Part shown: positions 24,923 to 33,700 of the stretch, in pieces
Position numbering within the stretch: the stretch's first letter is position 1
How the letters are laid out: the number at the start of each line of letters is the position of its first letter
NCBI GenBank assembly: GCA_022446885.1
Contig: JAKVBU010000024.1
Location: forward strand, 11,468-55,827
Direction of reading: 5' to 3'
DNA length: 44,360 nt
Source: Phycisphaerales bacterium
Lineage (GTDB): Bacteria > Planctomycetota > Phycisphaerae > Phycisphaerales > SM1A02
Translations under genes and position numbers: made by a program
The notes under the pieces: generated by a model
What the model saw: only the letters and a program-made list of their open reading frames with translations
Told to the model about the DNA's origin: nothing
Databases searched by the model: none

Positions 24923-26745
24923 CCGATACACCGACTCTGGATCCTGACAAGATCAAGGTGATCCTCGCCACCGACTGTGGCAGCACGACCACCAAGGCCA
25001 TCCTCATTCAGTATGTGGACGGCGGCTATCGCCAAACCCATCGCGGCGAGGCGCCCACTACGGTTGAAAAGCCCTTCGCCGACGTGACCATGGGCGTGGT
25101 CAATTCGGTCACAGAAATCGGTGAGTTGGCCGGCCGCAAGCTGGTCGGCGACGACGGCCGAATCATCACGCCGGCCACTGACACTGAGGGATGTGACATC
25201 TACATTTCCACGTCCAGCGCCGGCGGTGGCCTGCAGATGATGGTTGCGGGCGTCATTGCCGAAATGACCGCGGCCAGCGCCAAGCGAGCGGCATTGGGTG
25301 CCGGTTCAATCGTGATGGATGTGATCGCCGCCAATGACGGCCGTCGCCCGCACGAGCAGATTCAACGCATCCGTGATCTGCGGCCCGACATGATTCTTCT
25401 CTCGGGTGGCACTGACGGCGGCACCACCGACAAAGTCGTGCAGCTTGCCGAACTCATCGCGCCGGCGAAGCCCCAGCCACGCTTCGGCAGCGACTACGAG
25501 ATGCCCATCATTTACGCGGGCAATAATCAGGCTCAGGGCAGTGTGTCAGAGGTCTTCTCCGAGGGCGGATTCGACCTGCAGATTGTTGACAACCTCCGCC
25601 CCGTCCTCGAGCGAGAGAATCTTGGGCCGGCTCGTGACAAGATTCATGACATCTTCCTCGAGCACGTGATGGCCCAGGCCCCCGGGTACGACAAACTTAT
25701 GGGCTGGACAGGTGCGCCAATCATGCCCACGCCCGGGGCAGTGGGGGACATCCTTCAGACTGTGGCTCGCATCCAGGGCATCAATGTCGTGGGAGTGGAC
25801 ATCGGTGGAGCCACCACCGACGTCTTCAGTGTGTTCGACGAGACGTTCAATCGAACGGTGTCGGCAAATCTGGGCATGTCGTACTCCATCTCCAATGTCT
25901 GCGCCGAGGCGACCATGCCCAATGTGCTGCGTTGGGTGCCGTTCGACATGGACGAGCGTGAGTTGCGCAACCACGTCAAGAACAAGATGATCCGGCCAAC
26001 CACCATTCCCCAGACGCGTGAAGCGCTCATGTTTGAACAGGCGGTGGCCCGTGAGGCGCTCCGGCTGGCGTACAAACAGCACAAGGAGTTCGCTACAACG
26101 CTCAAGGGCGTGCAGCAGCAGCGAACGGTGGGTGACACCTTCACGCAGGAGACCGGCGGCGAGACCATCGTCAACAACATGAAGCTCGATTTGCTGGTGG
26201 CATCAGGTGGTGTGCTCAGTCATGCCCCACGGATGCACCAGACGGCCATGTTGCTGATCGACGCCTTCGAGCCCGAGGGCATCACCATGCTCGCCAAGGA
26301 CTCGATCTTCATGATGCCCCATCTGGGTGTGCTCGCCAGTGTGCACCCCAAGGCGGCGGAGGAGGTCTTCGATCGCGACTGCCTGATCTATCTGGGCACG
26401 TGTGTGGCTGCAGCTGGCAACGTCAAGGCGGGCAAGACGGCATTCAGTTGGTCCTTCAATGGCCACAGTGGCGAGATCAAGGGCGGCGAGATGGATCTGA
26501 TTGACCTGCCGCTGGGCGAGACGGCCACCATCACGATCAATCCGGTCCGCGGTGTGGATCTGGGGGCAGGCCCCGGCAAGAAGGTCGAGCGTGAGATCAA
26601 GGGCGGCACCGTCGGGGTGATTCTCGACGGTCGCGGCCGGCCGCTGGCGTTGCCCGAGGAACGCACTGCTTGCCAGGCGACCATTCAGGGGTGGATCGAC
26701 AGTTGCGACATGTACGTTGAAGAGGAGGCCACGGCAGCCGTCTGA
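24919..26745 (+). CDS. MutL/GlmL-family ASKHA ATPase
   Basis: A 608-residue protein of the glutamate-mutase MutL family. Two actin/Hsp70-type phosphate-binding motifs are clear: ATDCGSTTTKAIL at about residues 14-26 and VVGVDIGGATTDVF near 290-303. Family blocks STSSAGGGLQMMVAG and MILLSGGTDGG are also present. In clostridia MutL (GlmL) lies between the mutase subunits and is thought to act as a reactivase-type chaperone. Here no mutE/mutS or other B12 mutase gene is in the window; all neighbours are membrane or unknown proteins. I infer an ATPase that drives or assembles the membrane complex encoded downstream. The gene following starts 19 bp after its stop. Confidence 0.9.
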   Translation: MTDTPTLDPDKIKVILATDCGSTTTKAILIQYVDGGYRQTHRGEAPTTVEKPFADVTMGVVNSVTEIGELAGRKLVGDDGRIITPATDTEGCDIYISTSSAGGGLQMMVAGVIAEMTAASAKRAALGAGSIVMDVIAANDGRRPHEQIQRIRDLRPDMILLSGGTDGGTTDKVVQLAELIAPAKPQPRFGSDYEMPIIYAGNNQAQGSVSEVFSEGGFDLQIVDNLRPVLERENLGPARDKIHDIFLEHVMAQAPGYDKLMGWTGAPIMPTPGAVGDILQTVARIQGINVVGVDIGGATTDVFSVFDETFNRTVSANLGMSYSISNVCAEATMPNVLRWVPFDMDERELRNHVKNKMIRPTTIPQTREALMFEQAVAREALRLAYKQHKEFATTLKGVQQQRTVGDTFTQETGGETIVNNMKLDLLVASGGVLSHAPRMHQTAMLLIDAFEPEGITMLAKDSIFMMPHLGVLASVHPKAAEEVFDRDCLIYLGTCVAAAGNVKAGKTAFSWSFNGHSGEIKGGEMDLIDLPLGETATITINPVRGVDLGAGPGKKVEREIKGGTVGVILDGRGRPLALPEERTACQATIQGWIDSCDMYVEEEATAAV

Positions 26746-26764
26746 GGCGCCGGGCAACAGATCA

Positions 26765-27892
26765 ATGGCCAAGGCCTATACACCAGGACTGCTCGTCACC
26801 ACGCATCGCCGCCATCGTTGTCGGCGCATATTGCCTATCGCTGGTGACGTGAATGTGAGCAAGGGCGATCAGGTGGTTGCAGATCAGGTTGTCGCTGAGA
26901 CGAGCCTGCCCGGCGACGTCAACCCGGTCAATCTTGCCAATCAACTTTCCATGCCCGCCTCTGACGTGATGGACTGCATGGTCGTGAAGGAAGGCGACAC
27001 AGTTGAGATTGGCGACACCGTTGCCCAGACCAAGGGCATCTTCGGATTCATGAAGACGACCATCCCGAGCAAGGTGGCCGGAACGGTGGAGACCATTTCG
27101 CCCGTCACCGGCCAGATGATCGTGCGCGGGGCGCCTTTGCCGGTGCAGGTGAAGGCGTACATGTCAGGCGAAGTTGTCAATGTGCTGCCGGGCGAGGGTT
27201 GTGAGATCGAGGCCGACGTGGCCTATGTGCAGGGCATCTTCGGCGTCGGAGGCGAAACGGCCGGCACCATCAAGATGGCCTGTCAGGCCCATGACGAGGA
27301 ACTCGACGCCAAGCACATCACCGATGACATGGCCGGGGCAATCATCGTCGGCGGTGGTCGAATGACGGCTCAAGCCGTGGAGCGGGCCCGTGCCGTAGGC
27401 GCGGCTGCCATCGTCTCAGGTGGCATCGACGACGCCGACCTCAAGAACATGCTGGGCTACGACCTCGGTGTGGCAATCACCGGCCGCGAGCAACTGGGCA
27501 TCACGGTGATCGTGACCGAGGGCTTCGGTGACATCGCCATGGCCGCTCGCACCTTTGAGATGCTCAAGGGGTTTGCCGGGCAGGAGGCCTCAGTCAATGG
27601 GGCAACCCAGATCAGAGCGGGCGTCATGCGGCCCGAGATCATCGTGCCGCTCGATGCCGCCCCGCCGGCGAGCGAAGGATCGGGCAGATATGAAGAAGGG
27701 CAGTTGGAGATCGGTCGACCTGTGCGATGCATCAGAGACCCGCACTTTGGGGTGATCGCCGAGGTGTCGGGATTGCCCAGCGAGCCGGCTGTACTTGGCA
27801 GTGGCTCCAAGGCTAGAGTGCTCGAAGTGAAACTCCCCACCGGCGAGCACGCGGTCGTTCCTCGTGCCAATGTGGAACTCATCGAGGAGTGA
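26765..27892 (+). CDS. Barrel-sandwich/KOW domain soluble protein
   Basis: A 375-residue cytosolic protein with no signal peptide. The first ~150 residues look like repeated barrel-sandwich hybrids (GDVNVSKGDQVVADQVVAE, VVKEGDTVEIGDTVAQTKG, TIPSKVAGTVETISPVTGQ), a fold shared with lipoyl domains, RnfC/NqrA and RNA polymerase inserts; no lipoyl/biotinyl lysine is evident. The middle has a Rossmann-like segment (AAIVSGGIDDADLKNML, ITVIVTEGFGDIAM). The last ~65 residues resemble a KOW/SH3 barrel (RPVRCIRDPHFGVIAEV to VVPRANVELIEE). I used ATG 26765; an upstream in-frame start lies in the previous gene's tail. It is possibly an adaptor between the ATPase and membrane subunits. Confidence 0.78.
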   Translation: MAKAYTPGLLVTTHRRHRCRRILPIAGDVNVSKGDQVVADQVVAETSLPGDVNPVNLANQLSMPASDVMDCMVVKEGDTVEIGDTVAQTKGIFGFMKTTIPSKVAGTVETISPVTGQMIVRGAPLPVQVKAYMSGEVVNVLPGEGCEIEADVAYVQGIFGVGGETAGTIKMACQAHDEELDAKHITDDMAGAIIVGGGRMTAQAVERARAVGAAAIVSGGIDDADLKNMLGYDLGVAITGREQLGITVIVTEGFGDIAMAARTFEMLKGFAGQEASVNGATQIRAGVMRPEIIVPLDAAPPASEGSGRYEEGQLEIGRPVRCIRDPHFGVIAEVSGLPSEPAVLGSGSKARVLEVKLPTGEHAVVPRANVELIEE

Positions 27893-27897
27893 GGTTC

Positions 27898-29232
27898 ATG
27901 CGAATCCAGGCTGCAGCGTTGCTCGCCTGTGTGCTGTCCGTGACGGGATATGCGCCGGCTGACATCGCACCACCGGGCAAGGTGAAGGCCCTGAATGCCC
28001 CCGACGACAAGGGCAACCAGGTCGAGGTCTATTGGACGCCATCTCCGAATGACGCGGTTCCCGGCGCGATTCAGGGCTACGTGATCTATCGGCACAAGGT
28101 CGAGACGGGCGAGGGCCTCGAGAGCATCCCCACCGAGTGGGATCCCGATCTGTTCGCTGGGTCCGAGCCCATCGGCGACGTGCCCTACGGCGTGACGGAA
28201 TTCGTCGATGAGAATGGTGAGCCGGACACAACCTATCTGTACGGCGTGGCCGCGGTCACTGAGAACGAGCAGTCTTCGGTGACACTGGCGTCAGATCTGG
28301 TGACGCCCCGGATGGAGTGGATCAACAAGGGCAAGATCTGGTTCCTGATCATCATGCTCACCATCAGCGGCGTGCTGATCTGGTTCGTTCGACATGCCAA
28401 GAAGGGTGGTGAGGTCAAGGTTCGAAAGATCGCGGGCCTTGAAGCCGTCTCCGAGGCCGTGGGTCGAGCCACCGAGATGGGCCGTGAAGTGCTCTTCGTG
28501 CCGGGCATTCTGGACATCAACGACATCCAGACGGTTGCCGGCATCACGGTACTGAGCAATGTGGCCCGCACCTCGGCTGAGTATGACGCCCAACTAGAAG
28601 TGCCCACCGCCCGATCGCTCGTGATGACCACGGCTCGCGAGACCGTGCAGGCTGCCTATCTGGGCGCTGGTCGCCCGGATGCATATGACGAGAATCGCAT
28701 CTACTACCTGACGGATGAACAGTTCGGCTACACCGCCGGCGTGCAGGGAAAGATGGTGCGTGACAAGCCCGCCGCCTGCTTCTACATGGGGGCCTTCTAC
28801 GCCGAGTCGCTGATTCTGGCGGAGACCGGCAATTCGATCGGCGCCATTCAGGTGGCCGGTACCGCCATGCCCTCACAGCTTCCCTTCTTCGTGGCGGCCT
28901 GCGACTACACGCTCATCGGCGAGGAGTTCTTTGCGGCCTCGGCCTATCTGTCGGGCGATCCAGAGCAACTGGGCTCGCTCAAGGGGCAGGACGTGGGCAA
29001 GGTGATCGCTACCTTCCTGCTGGTGATCGGCTGTCTTCTGGCCACGCTTGCGGGTGTCTCCGGGCCGGAGAAAGGCTCCGATGCCGAGCCTGGGGCATTC
29101 CACACATCCATGCAGGATGCGACGGACTACATCAAACAGAACATCCTCGGCAAGGAGGGCTTCATGGTCGAGGCCGATCGCGGGTCATTCGAAGAGACCG
29201 AAGCGAACACCGGTGGAGGTGGTGACCAATGA
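27898..29232 (+). CDS. Fibronectin III - DUF6754 membrane protein
   Basis: A 444-residue protein. A signal peptide (MRIQAAALLACVLSVTGYA) is followed by a fibronectin type III-like domain (about residues 25-120: APPGKVKALNAPDDKGNQVEVYW... YLYGVAAV), a membrane helix near 140-157, then a long conserved cytoplasmic block matching DUF6754 (ATEMGREVLFVPGI, RPDAYDENRIYYLTDEQF, YAESLILAETGNSIGAIQVAG, ACDYTLIGEEFFAASAYLS) and a final helix near 375-392. ATG 27898 is preferred because GAGGAG lies eight bases upstream; GTG 27889 would overlap the previous stop but lacks a binding site. It is linked to the next gene by ATGA. DUF6754 has no known function. Confidence 0.85.
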   Translation: MRIQAAALLACVLSVTGYAPADIAPPGKVKALNAPDDKGNQVEVYWTPSPNDAVPGAIQGYVIYRHKVETGEGLESIPTEWDPDLFAGSEPIGDVPYGVTEFVDENGEPDTTYLYGVAAVTENEQSSVTLASDLVTPRMEWINKGKIWFLIIMLTISGVLIWFVRHAKKGGEVKVRKIAGLEAVSEAVGRATEMGREVLFVPGILDINDIQTVAGITVLSNVARTSAEYDAQLEVPTARSLVMTTARETVQAAYLGAGRPDAYDENRIYYLTDEQFGYTAGVQGKMVRDKPAACFYMGAFYAESLILAETGNSIGAIQVAGTAMPSQLPFFVAACDYTLIGEEFFAASAYLSGDPEQLGSLKGQDVGKVIATFLLVIGCLLATLAGVSGPEKGSDAEPGAFHTSMQDATDYIKQNILGKEGFMVEADRGSFEETEANTGGGGDQ

Positions 29233-30119
29233 TCGCCAAGCGGACGATTCCACTCCTCATTGCGGCGATCGTGGGCTTCCTGCTCATCGCCACATACTTC
29301 GTGCCCTACACGGAGCAGTGGGGTGCCGAGGCGATGGAGATGTTCATCATCCTCGCCGCCGCAGCCATGGTGCTGGGTGCTGGCAATCTGGTGATGATGA
29401 ACCTCTCCAAGATCTCCCGACGCAGCGAAGGCTGGGGCTACGCGGCCATCACCTTGCTCGCGTTCACGGCAGTGCTGATCGTGGGGATCTTCAAGATTGG
29501 GGCCCATGGAACAGCTGTGGCGCCGGACAACGCATGGGCCTCTCCGCCGATTCAGGAGGGAGCGCCCTTCTGGTGGATCTACCAGTATGGCCTTGTGCCG
29601 CTGACGGCCACGATGTTCGCCATGCTGGCCTTCTACATTGCCTCGGCCGCCTTCCGAGCCTTCCGAGCCAAGAATCTCGAGGCGACGCTACTGCTGGGAA
29701 CGGCTTTCATCGTGCTGCTGGGGCAGGTGTATGCCGGCTACTGGTTGACGAGTTTCCTCCCCGATTTGCAGTCCTATGTCGACAGTTTCCCGGAGGCCCA
29801 GCGAGGCTTCGCAATGATTGTGGGCATGCAGGCTGAGTCGGGCGTCCCACTGAATGAACTCGTTGTGGCTGGGACTGAGTATGCGGCCCTGCCCGCCGGG
29901 CAGCAGGAATTGGCGACACAGATTCATCAACACCTCGACGGCTGGTGGTACCAGTTGCTCAACGGACTTCGGTTGGAGAACCTGACCTCGATCATTCTCG
30001 ACATCCCGCAGAAGGCGGGCAACCGAGCCATCACCATCGGCATCGCGCTTGGCATCGTGAGCACGTCGCTCAAGGTGCTCTTGGGCGTCGATCGCTCCTA
30101 TCTGGGATCGGAGGACTGA
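29229..30119 (+). CDS. Multi-pass membrane protein of the MutL operon
   Basis: A 296-residue integral membrane protein I do not recognise. About six helices are visible: residues 6-26, 36-55, 72-90, 112-138, 152-175 and 268-288. The loop between the last two (about residues 178-262) is larger and likely extracytoplasmic, with SGVPLNELVVAGTEYAALPAGQQELATQIHQHLDG-type helical content broken by conserved Trp/Tyr. The start overlaps the DUF6754 gene by ATGA with GGAGGTGG upstream. Its short spacing to the next gene (3 bp) places it firmly in the operon. Confidence 0.78.
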   Translation: MIAKRTIPLLIAAIVGFLLIATYFVPYTEQWGAEAMEMFIILAAAAMVLGAGNLVMMNLSKISRRSEGWGYAAITLLAFTAVLIVGIFKIGAHGTAVAPDNAWASPPIQEGAPFWWIYQYGLVPLTATMFAMLAFYIASAAFRAFRAKNLEATLLLGTAFIVLLGQVYAGYWLTSFLPDLQSYVDSFPEAQRGFAMIVGMQAESGVPLNELVVAGTEYAALPAGQQELATQIHQHLDGWWYQLLNGLRLENLTSIILDIPQKAGNRAITIGIALGIVSTSLKVLLGVDRSYLGSED

Positions 30120-30122
30120 TCC

Positions 30123-30995
30123 ATGATGAACTTCCTCCGCAATCTCGACCGCCGCATCGTGTTCCTGCTCATGGGTTTGGCCGTGGCAGTACCGGTCCTG
30201 TTGCGAGCATCATTCCCCGAGCATGTCCAGCCGATGGCCCGCAGCGTCTTCGAGGAGATCGAAGCCCTGCCCGACGGCTCCAAGGTGCTCTTGAGCTTCG
30301 ACTTCGATCCCGGATCGCAGGGCGAGTTGCTGCCGATGGCCATGGCCTTTACCCGCCACTGCGCCGAGAAGAAGCACAAGATGTACTTCATGTGCCTTTG
30401 GCCCTTGGGTGAGCCATTTGTCGAAGATGCGATGAACGTGGTCCTCGGCCTCGAGTATCCCCAACTCAAATATGGCACCGACTATGTGTCGTTCGGGTAC
30501 AAGCCCGGCAACGAAGCCGTCATCAAGAACTGCATCGTTGATCTGAAGGCTCTGTTCATCACCGATTCACGCAAGACGGATCTCAATAAGATCCCCATGA
30601 CAGCCAACATCGTGTCGGCCAAGGCGATGGACCTCATCATCAACATCAGCGCCGGTGACCCGGGCACGAAGCAGTGGGTGCAATACGCAGCCACCCCCGG
30701 CGACATTCCGCTGGTTGCTGGCTGCACCGGCGTGCAGGCTCCCTTGCTCTATCCATATGTGCCCGAACCATTGCGTGGCCTGCTGGCGGCGATCAAGGGT
30801 GCGGCGGGCTATGAGCAAGTGCTGAACGAGGCCTATCCCAATCTGGCCGAGCCGGCGATCGTCAAGTCGAAGTACTCCACGACGGCGGCCCTGCAGAGGA
30901 TGGGACCACAGTTCGTGGCCCACCTGTTGATGGTCGGTCTGATCCTGCTGGGCAACATCATCTACTTCGTGGACAAGAAGGGAGGCGGCCGATGA
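30123..30995 (+). CDS. Doubly anchored Rossmann-like membrane protein
   Basis: A 290-residue protein with one N-terminal helix (about residues 12-29) and one C-terminal helix (about 263-281) flanking a soluble alpha/beta domain. The alternating strands and helices (KVLLSFDFDP, KHKMYFMCLWPLG, NCIVDLKALFIT, AMDLIINISAG, IPLVAGCTGVQAPLLYPYV) suggest a Rossmann-like fold; no nucleotide-binding loop is recognisable. Hydrophobicity does not decide the sidedness of the domain. It overlaps the next gene by ATGA. I know of no characterised homologue. Confidence 0.76.
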   Translation: MMNFLRNLDRRIVFLLMGLAVAVPVLLRASFPEHVQPMARSVFEEIEALPDGSKVLLSFDFDPGSQGELLPMAMAFTRHCAEKKHKMYFMCLWPLGEPFVEDAMNVVLGLEYPQLKYGTDYVSFGYKPGNEAVIKNCIVDLKALFITDSRKTDLNKIPMTANIVSAKAMDLIINISAGDPGTKQWVQYAATPGDIPLVAGCTGVQAPLLYPYVPEPLRGLLAAIKGAAGYEQVLNEAYPNLAEPAIVKSKYSTTAALQRMGPQFVAHLLMVGLILLGNIIYFVDKKGGGR

Positions 30996-32347
30996 GTGAC
31001 GCTTCCGCCAAGACGAACATGCCTGCGTCTTCCAAGGGTGCATGGGGCATCGTGATCGCCGTGCTGGTGCTCGGCATGGTGCTGGCCGGCGTGCTTCTGG
31101 ATGCCGGGCAGGTGTGGGTGACGTCGAAGACAGTGACCTATGAAGAGGTTGAGCGTACCCATCACACCGACGAGTGGTTCGAGCACAGCCAGGCCACGGA
31201 CCGAATTGACAGAGACAAGGCAGCGGAAGCATCCACTCTGGCCATCGTCGACACGGCCCAGGAACACGCTGTGGACGTGAACGACAGTGAGGCCTACGAG
31301 TCAGTGGTGCACAAGTCGCGGGTGCGTGGTCTGACCGTGACTGGTGAGTGGCATGAATCCCAGAGCGACACCCTCCGAGAGGCCCTGGCCGACGGGGGCA
31401 CGCTCGGAGAGCGGGTGTCCTGGGAGGAGCGCAAGGTGGTCAGCCGGCTTCAACTGAAGCATGAGCAGATGGTTTCCGCTGACATAGGACAGGACCAGAT
31501 CGACAACCTCGTCTCCAAGGCCTACGAGGGCTTGCAGGAGGAGGCGACCGAGGCCGGGCTGCAGTCCATCAAGATGTCGGCAGCGGCTGCACCGGCGGCA
31601 GGTCAGCCGGGCCAGGTGAACATTGTTGCCACCGCGAGTGGATACCCCGCCGGTTCCAGCCTGTCCATGAACCGCACGATCGGTGTGTGGCTCGCGGCGA
31701 TTCTCACTTTGTGCATCATGTCCTTCCTCGCAGGGGACAATCCCTTCTACAAGGCCGCAGAGGCCATCGTGGTGGGGGCCTCGGCAGCCTATTGGATGGT
31801 GCTCTCTTTCTGGACGGGCATCGTTGACAAGCTGCTGGTGAATCTGATCCCGGATATCACGCGGGCGTGGGCTGTACCCGGGCTGCCTGAGTCGGCGCAA
31901 TTCAGTTGGATCTACCTGATCCCTCTGGTGCTGTCATGCATGCTGATCTGGCGTCTCTCGCCCAAAGGTGGGTGGATCGCCCGGTGGCCGCTGGCCTTTG
32001 TCATCGGTGCCACGGCAGGATTCCGGTTGCTCTCCCACCTGGAGAGCGACTTCCTGCTGCAGATCAAGCTCACGATCACCTCGCTGTGGGTTGTTGGAGC
32101 CGACGGGTTCGAATTCTGGAACTCGGTAGGCGCGATCGTCGTGCTGCTCAGCGTGCTGTGTTGCCTGGTCTACTTCTTCTTCTCCATGGAACACAAGGGT
32201 GCCGTGGGCAAGACGGCTCGAGCGGGTATCTACGTGCTGATGGTCACCTTCGGCGCAGCATTCGGGCTCACCGTAATGGGCCGTATCACCCTGCTGACGG
32301 AACGATTCGACTTCCTCTTCAAGGACTGGCTGCATCTATTGGGATGA
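30992..32347 (+). CDS. Large membrane protein, last gene of the MutL operon
   Basis: A 451-residue protein. An N-terminal helix (about residues 18-40) leads to a ~190-residue extracytoplasmic region rich in charged helices (EEVERTHHTDEWFEH, QIDNLVSKAYEGLQEEATEAG) with coiled-coil character. About seven membrane helices follow from residue 230 to 445. No transporter signature is apparent. It ends 43 bp before the rpmF promoter, so it closes the operon. A GC-rich stretch follows the stop, but I see no convincing intrinsic terminator with a T-run. Confidence 0.78.
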   Translation: MSDASAKTNMPASSKGAWGIVIAVLVLGMVLAGVLLDAGQVWVTSKTVTYEEVERTHHTDEWFEHSQATDRIDRDKAAEASTLAIVDTAQEHAVDVNDSEAYESVVHKSRVRGLTVTGEWHESQSDTLREALADGGTLGERVSWEERKVVSRLQLKHEQMVSADIGQDQIDNLVSKAYEGLQEEATEAGLQSIKMSAAAAPAAGQPGQVNIVATASGYPAGSSLSMNRTIGVWLAAILTLCIMSFLAGDNPFYKAAEAIVVGASAAYWMVLSFWTGIVDKLLVNLIPDITRAWAVPGLPESAQFSWIYLIPLVLSCMLIWRLSPKGGWIARWPLAFVIGATAGFRLLSHLESDFLLQIKLTITSLWVVGADGFEFWNSVGAIVVLLSVLCCLVYFFFSMEHKGAVGKTARAGIYVLMVTFGAAFGLTVMGRITLLTERFDFLFKDWLHLLG

Positions 32348-32389
32348 GGCCCCTGAGAGGCCCCTGGGGGCATCAGGGCAGTCAGGTGA

Positions 32390-32418
32390 TTGACAGTGGC
32401 CCCCGCCTGGCCTACGAT
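32390..32418 (+). promoter_or_regulatory. Near-consensus sigma-70 promoter of the fab cluster
   Basis: TTGACA (32390-32395) and TACGAT (32413-32418) are exactly 17 bases apart, the best -35/-10 pair in the window. It sits in the gap after the MutL operon and about 68 bases before rpmF, so it should drive rpmF-plsX-fabH and onward. Confidence 0.82.
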
Positions 32419-32485
32419 TGCCCCCTTCCACAGGCCCGAATCGGGTCTGCAGACCCGGTTTCCCTCTCGTGCAGGAGTTCTCGAC

Positions 32486-32671
32486 ATGGCCGTTCCAGCC
32501 TTCCGCACCTCCCCCTCGCGTAAGCGAAAGCGGCGGTCGCACCATGCGCTTCGACGAACCAACCTGTCGACCTGCCCGGCATGTGGCGCTACGCGTCATC
32601 CGCACCGTGCATGTCGCGAGTGCGGATATGTTCGCCCCGGGCTGACCCTCAAGACTTCCGGCTTGGGCTGA
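32486..32671 (+). CDS. rpmF: 50S ribosomal protein L32
   Basis: A 61-residue large-subunit protein. It begins MAVPAFRTSPSRKRKRRSHHAL, as in most L32 proteins, and has a zinc ribbon CPACGATRHPHRACRECGY with both CxxC pairs intact. The start is ATG 32486 with AGGAG upstream; a longer in-frame start would cross the promoter. The rpmF-plsX-fab order is widespread in bacteria, which links ribosome and membrane synthesis. Confidence 0.96.
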   Translation: MAVPAFRTSPSRKRKRRSHHALRRTNLSTCPACGATRHPHRACRECGYVRPGLTLKTSGLG

Positions 32672-32677
32672 TCTCGC

Positions 32678-33700
32678 ATGCGTATCGGCGTCGACTGCAT
32701 GGGGGGCGATCTTGCGCCCGATCCCATTCTTGAAGGTGCGCTGGCCTCGCTGGAAGACTTCAGCGAGGATGATCGCCTCGTGCTGTTCGGTGCGGGTGAA
32801 GTGCTCGACCGGGCGGCTGGTCTTGCCGGTGACAGGGCCCATCTGATCGAGTGTGTTCCCAGCACGTCCGACGAAGTCTCCATGGAGGCATCACCCGTCG
32901 AGGCTGTGCGATCAAATGCGGGCAGCGCCCTGGTGCAGATGACGCGCATGGCCGGCCCCAAGGCAGGTGATCAGCGCATCGACATGGCCGTGTCGGCGGG
33001 CAATACCGGGGCCTTCGTTGCGGCAGCCCAGATGTTCATGCGTCGATTGCCTGGTGTCGCCCGGCCTGGCATCGCGGCCATCGTTCCGACCTTTGCAGGT
33101 CCGGTGACGTTCATTGACGTGGGGGCCAACATCGAGCCCAAGCCGCACCACCTGCATCAGTACGGCATCATGGGAACCGTGTACACACGGCGCGTACTCG
33201 GCATTCAGACGCCGCGCGTGGGCCTCATGAATGTTGGTGGAGAAGAGCAGAAGGGCACTGATGACATGAAGCGGGCTCGGGACCTGCTGCGTGAAGATCC
33301 GAATGTCGAGTTTGTCGGATACGTCGAAGGTCGGGCGGTCTTTGACGGTGCCTGTGATGTCGTCATCAGCGACGGCGTGACGGGCAACGTTGTGATCAAG
33401 CTCGCCGAGGGGCTTTCGCGAGGCATCTTCAATCGCATCAAGGAGAAGATCACCGGGCTCGACCCCAGCGTCGCCCGCCAGTTCGGAGGCGTGGTGAAGG
33501 AACTGTATGCCGAGTACGACTACCACGAGTACGGCGGCGCCCCGCTGCTGGGGGTCAATGGGGGATTGCTCATCTGCCATGGTTCATCCAAGGCGATCAC
33601 CATTCGGAATGCCGTTGGAGCCGCCCGGCGATTCGTTGGCCTGGGTGTGAACGAGCGTGTCTGCGAGCTGCTGGACCAGCAGGAAGCGAGCGTGGGATGA
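32678..33700 (+). CDS. plsX: Phosphate acyltransferase
   Basis: A 340-residue peripheral membrane enzyme that makes acyl-phosphate from acyl-ACP for PlsY, the first committed step of phospholipid synthesis. It starts MRIGVDCMGGDLAPDPILEGAL, the classic PlsX N-terminus, and has SAGNTGAFVAAAQMFMRRLPGVARPGIAA-type and GANIEPKPHHLHQYGIMG blocks; VISDGVTGNVVIKLAEG and GGAPLLGVNG are near the end. Length is normal. It begins 6 bp after rpmF and overlaps fabH by four bases. Confidence 0.97.
   Translation: MRIGVDCMGGDLAPDPILEGALASLEDFSEDDRLVLFGAGEVLDRAAGLAGDRAHLIECVPSTSDEVSMEASPVEAVRSNAGSALVQMTRMAGPKAGDQRIDMAVSAGNTGAFVAAAQMFMRRLPGVARPGIAAIVPTFAGPVTFIDVGANIEPKPHHLHQYGIMGTVYTRRVLGIQTPRVGLMNVGGEEQKGTDDMKRARDLLREDPNVEFVGYVEGRAVFDGACDVVISDGVTGNVVIKLAEGLSRGIFNRIKEKITGLDPSVARQFGGVVKELYAEYDYHEYGGAPLLGVNGGLLICHGSSKAITIRNAVGAARRFVGLGVNERVCELLDQQEASVG

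Noticed and set aside
32348-32389. GC-rich repeats after the MutL operon as a terminator
   Set aside because: The CCCCTG/GGGG pieces cannot form a stable stem with a normal loop, and no T-run follows.
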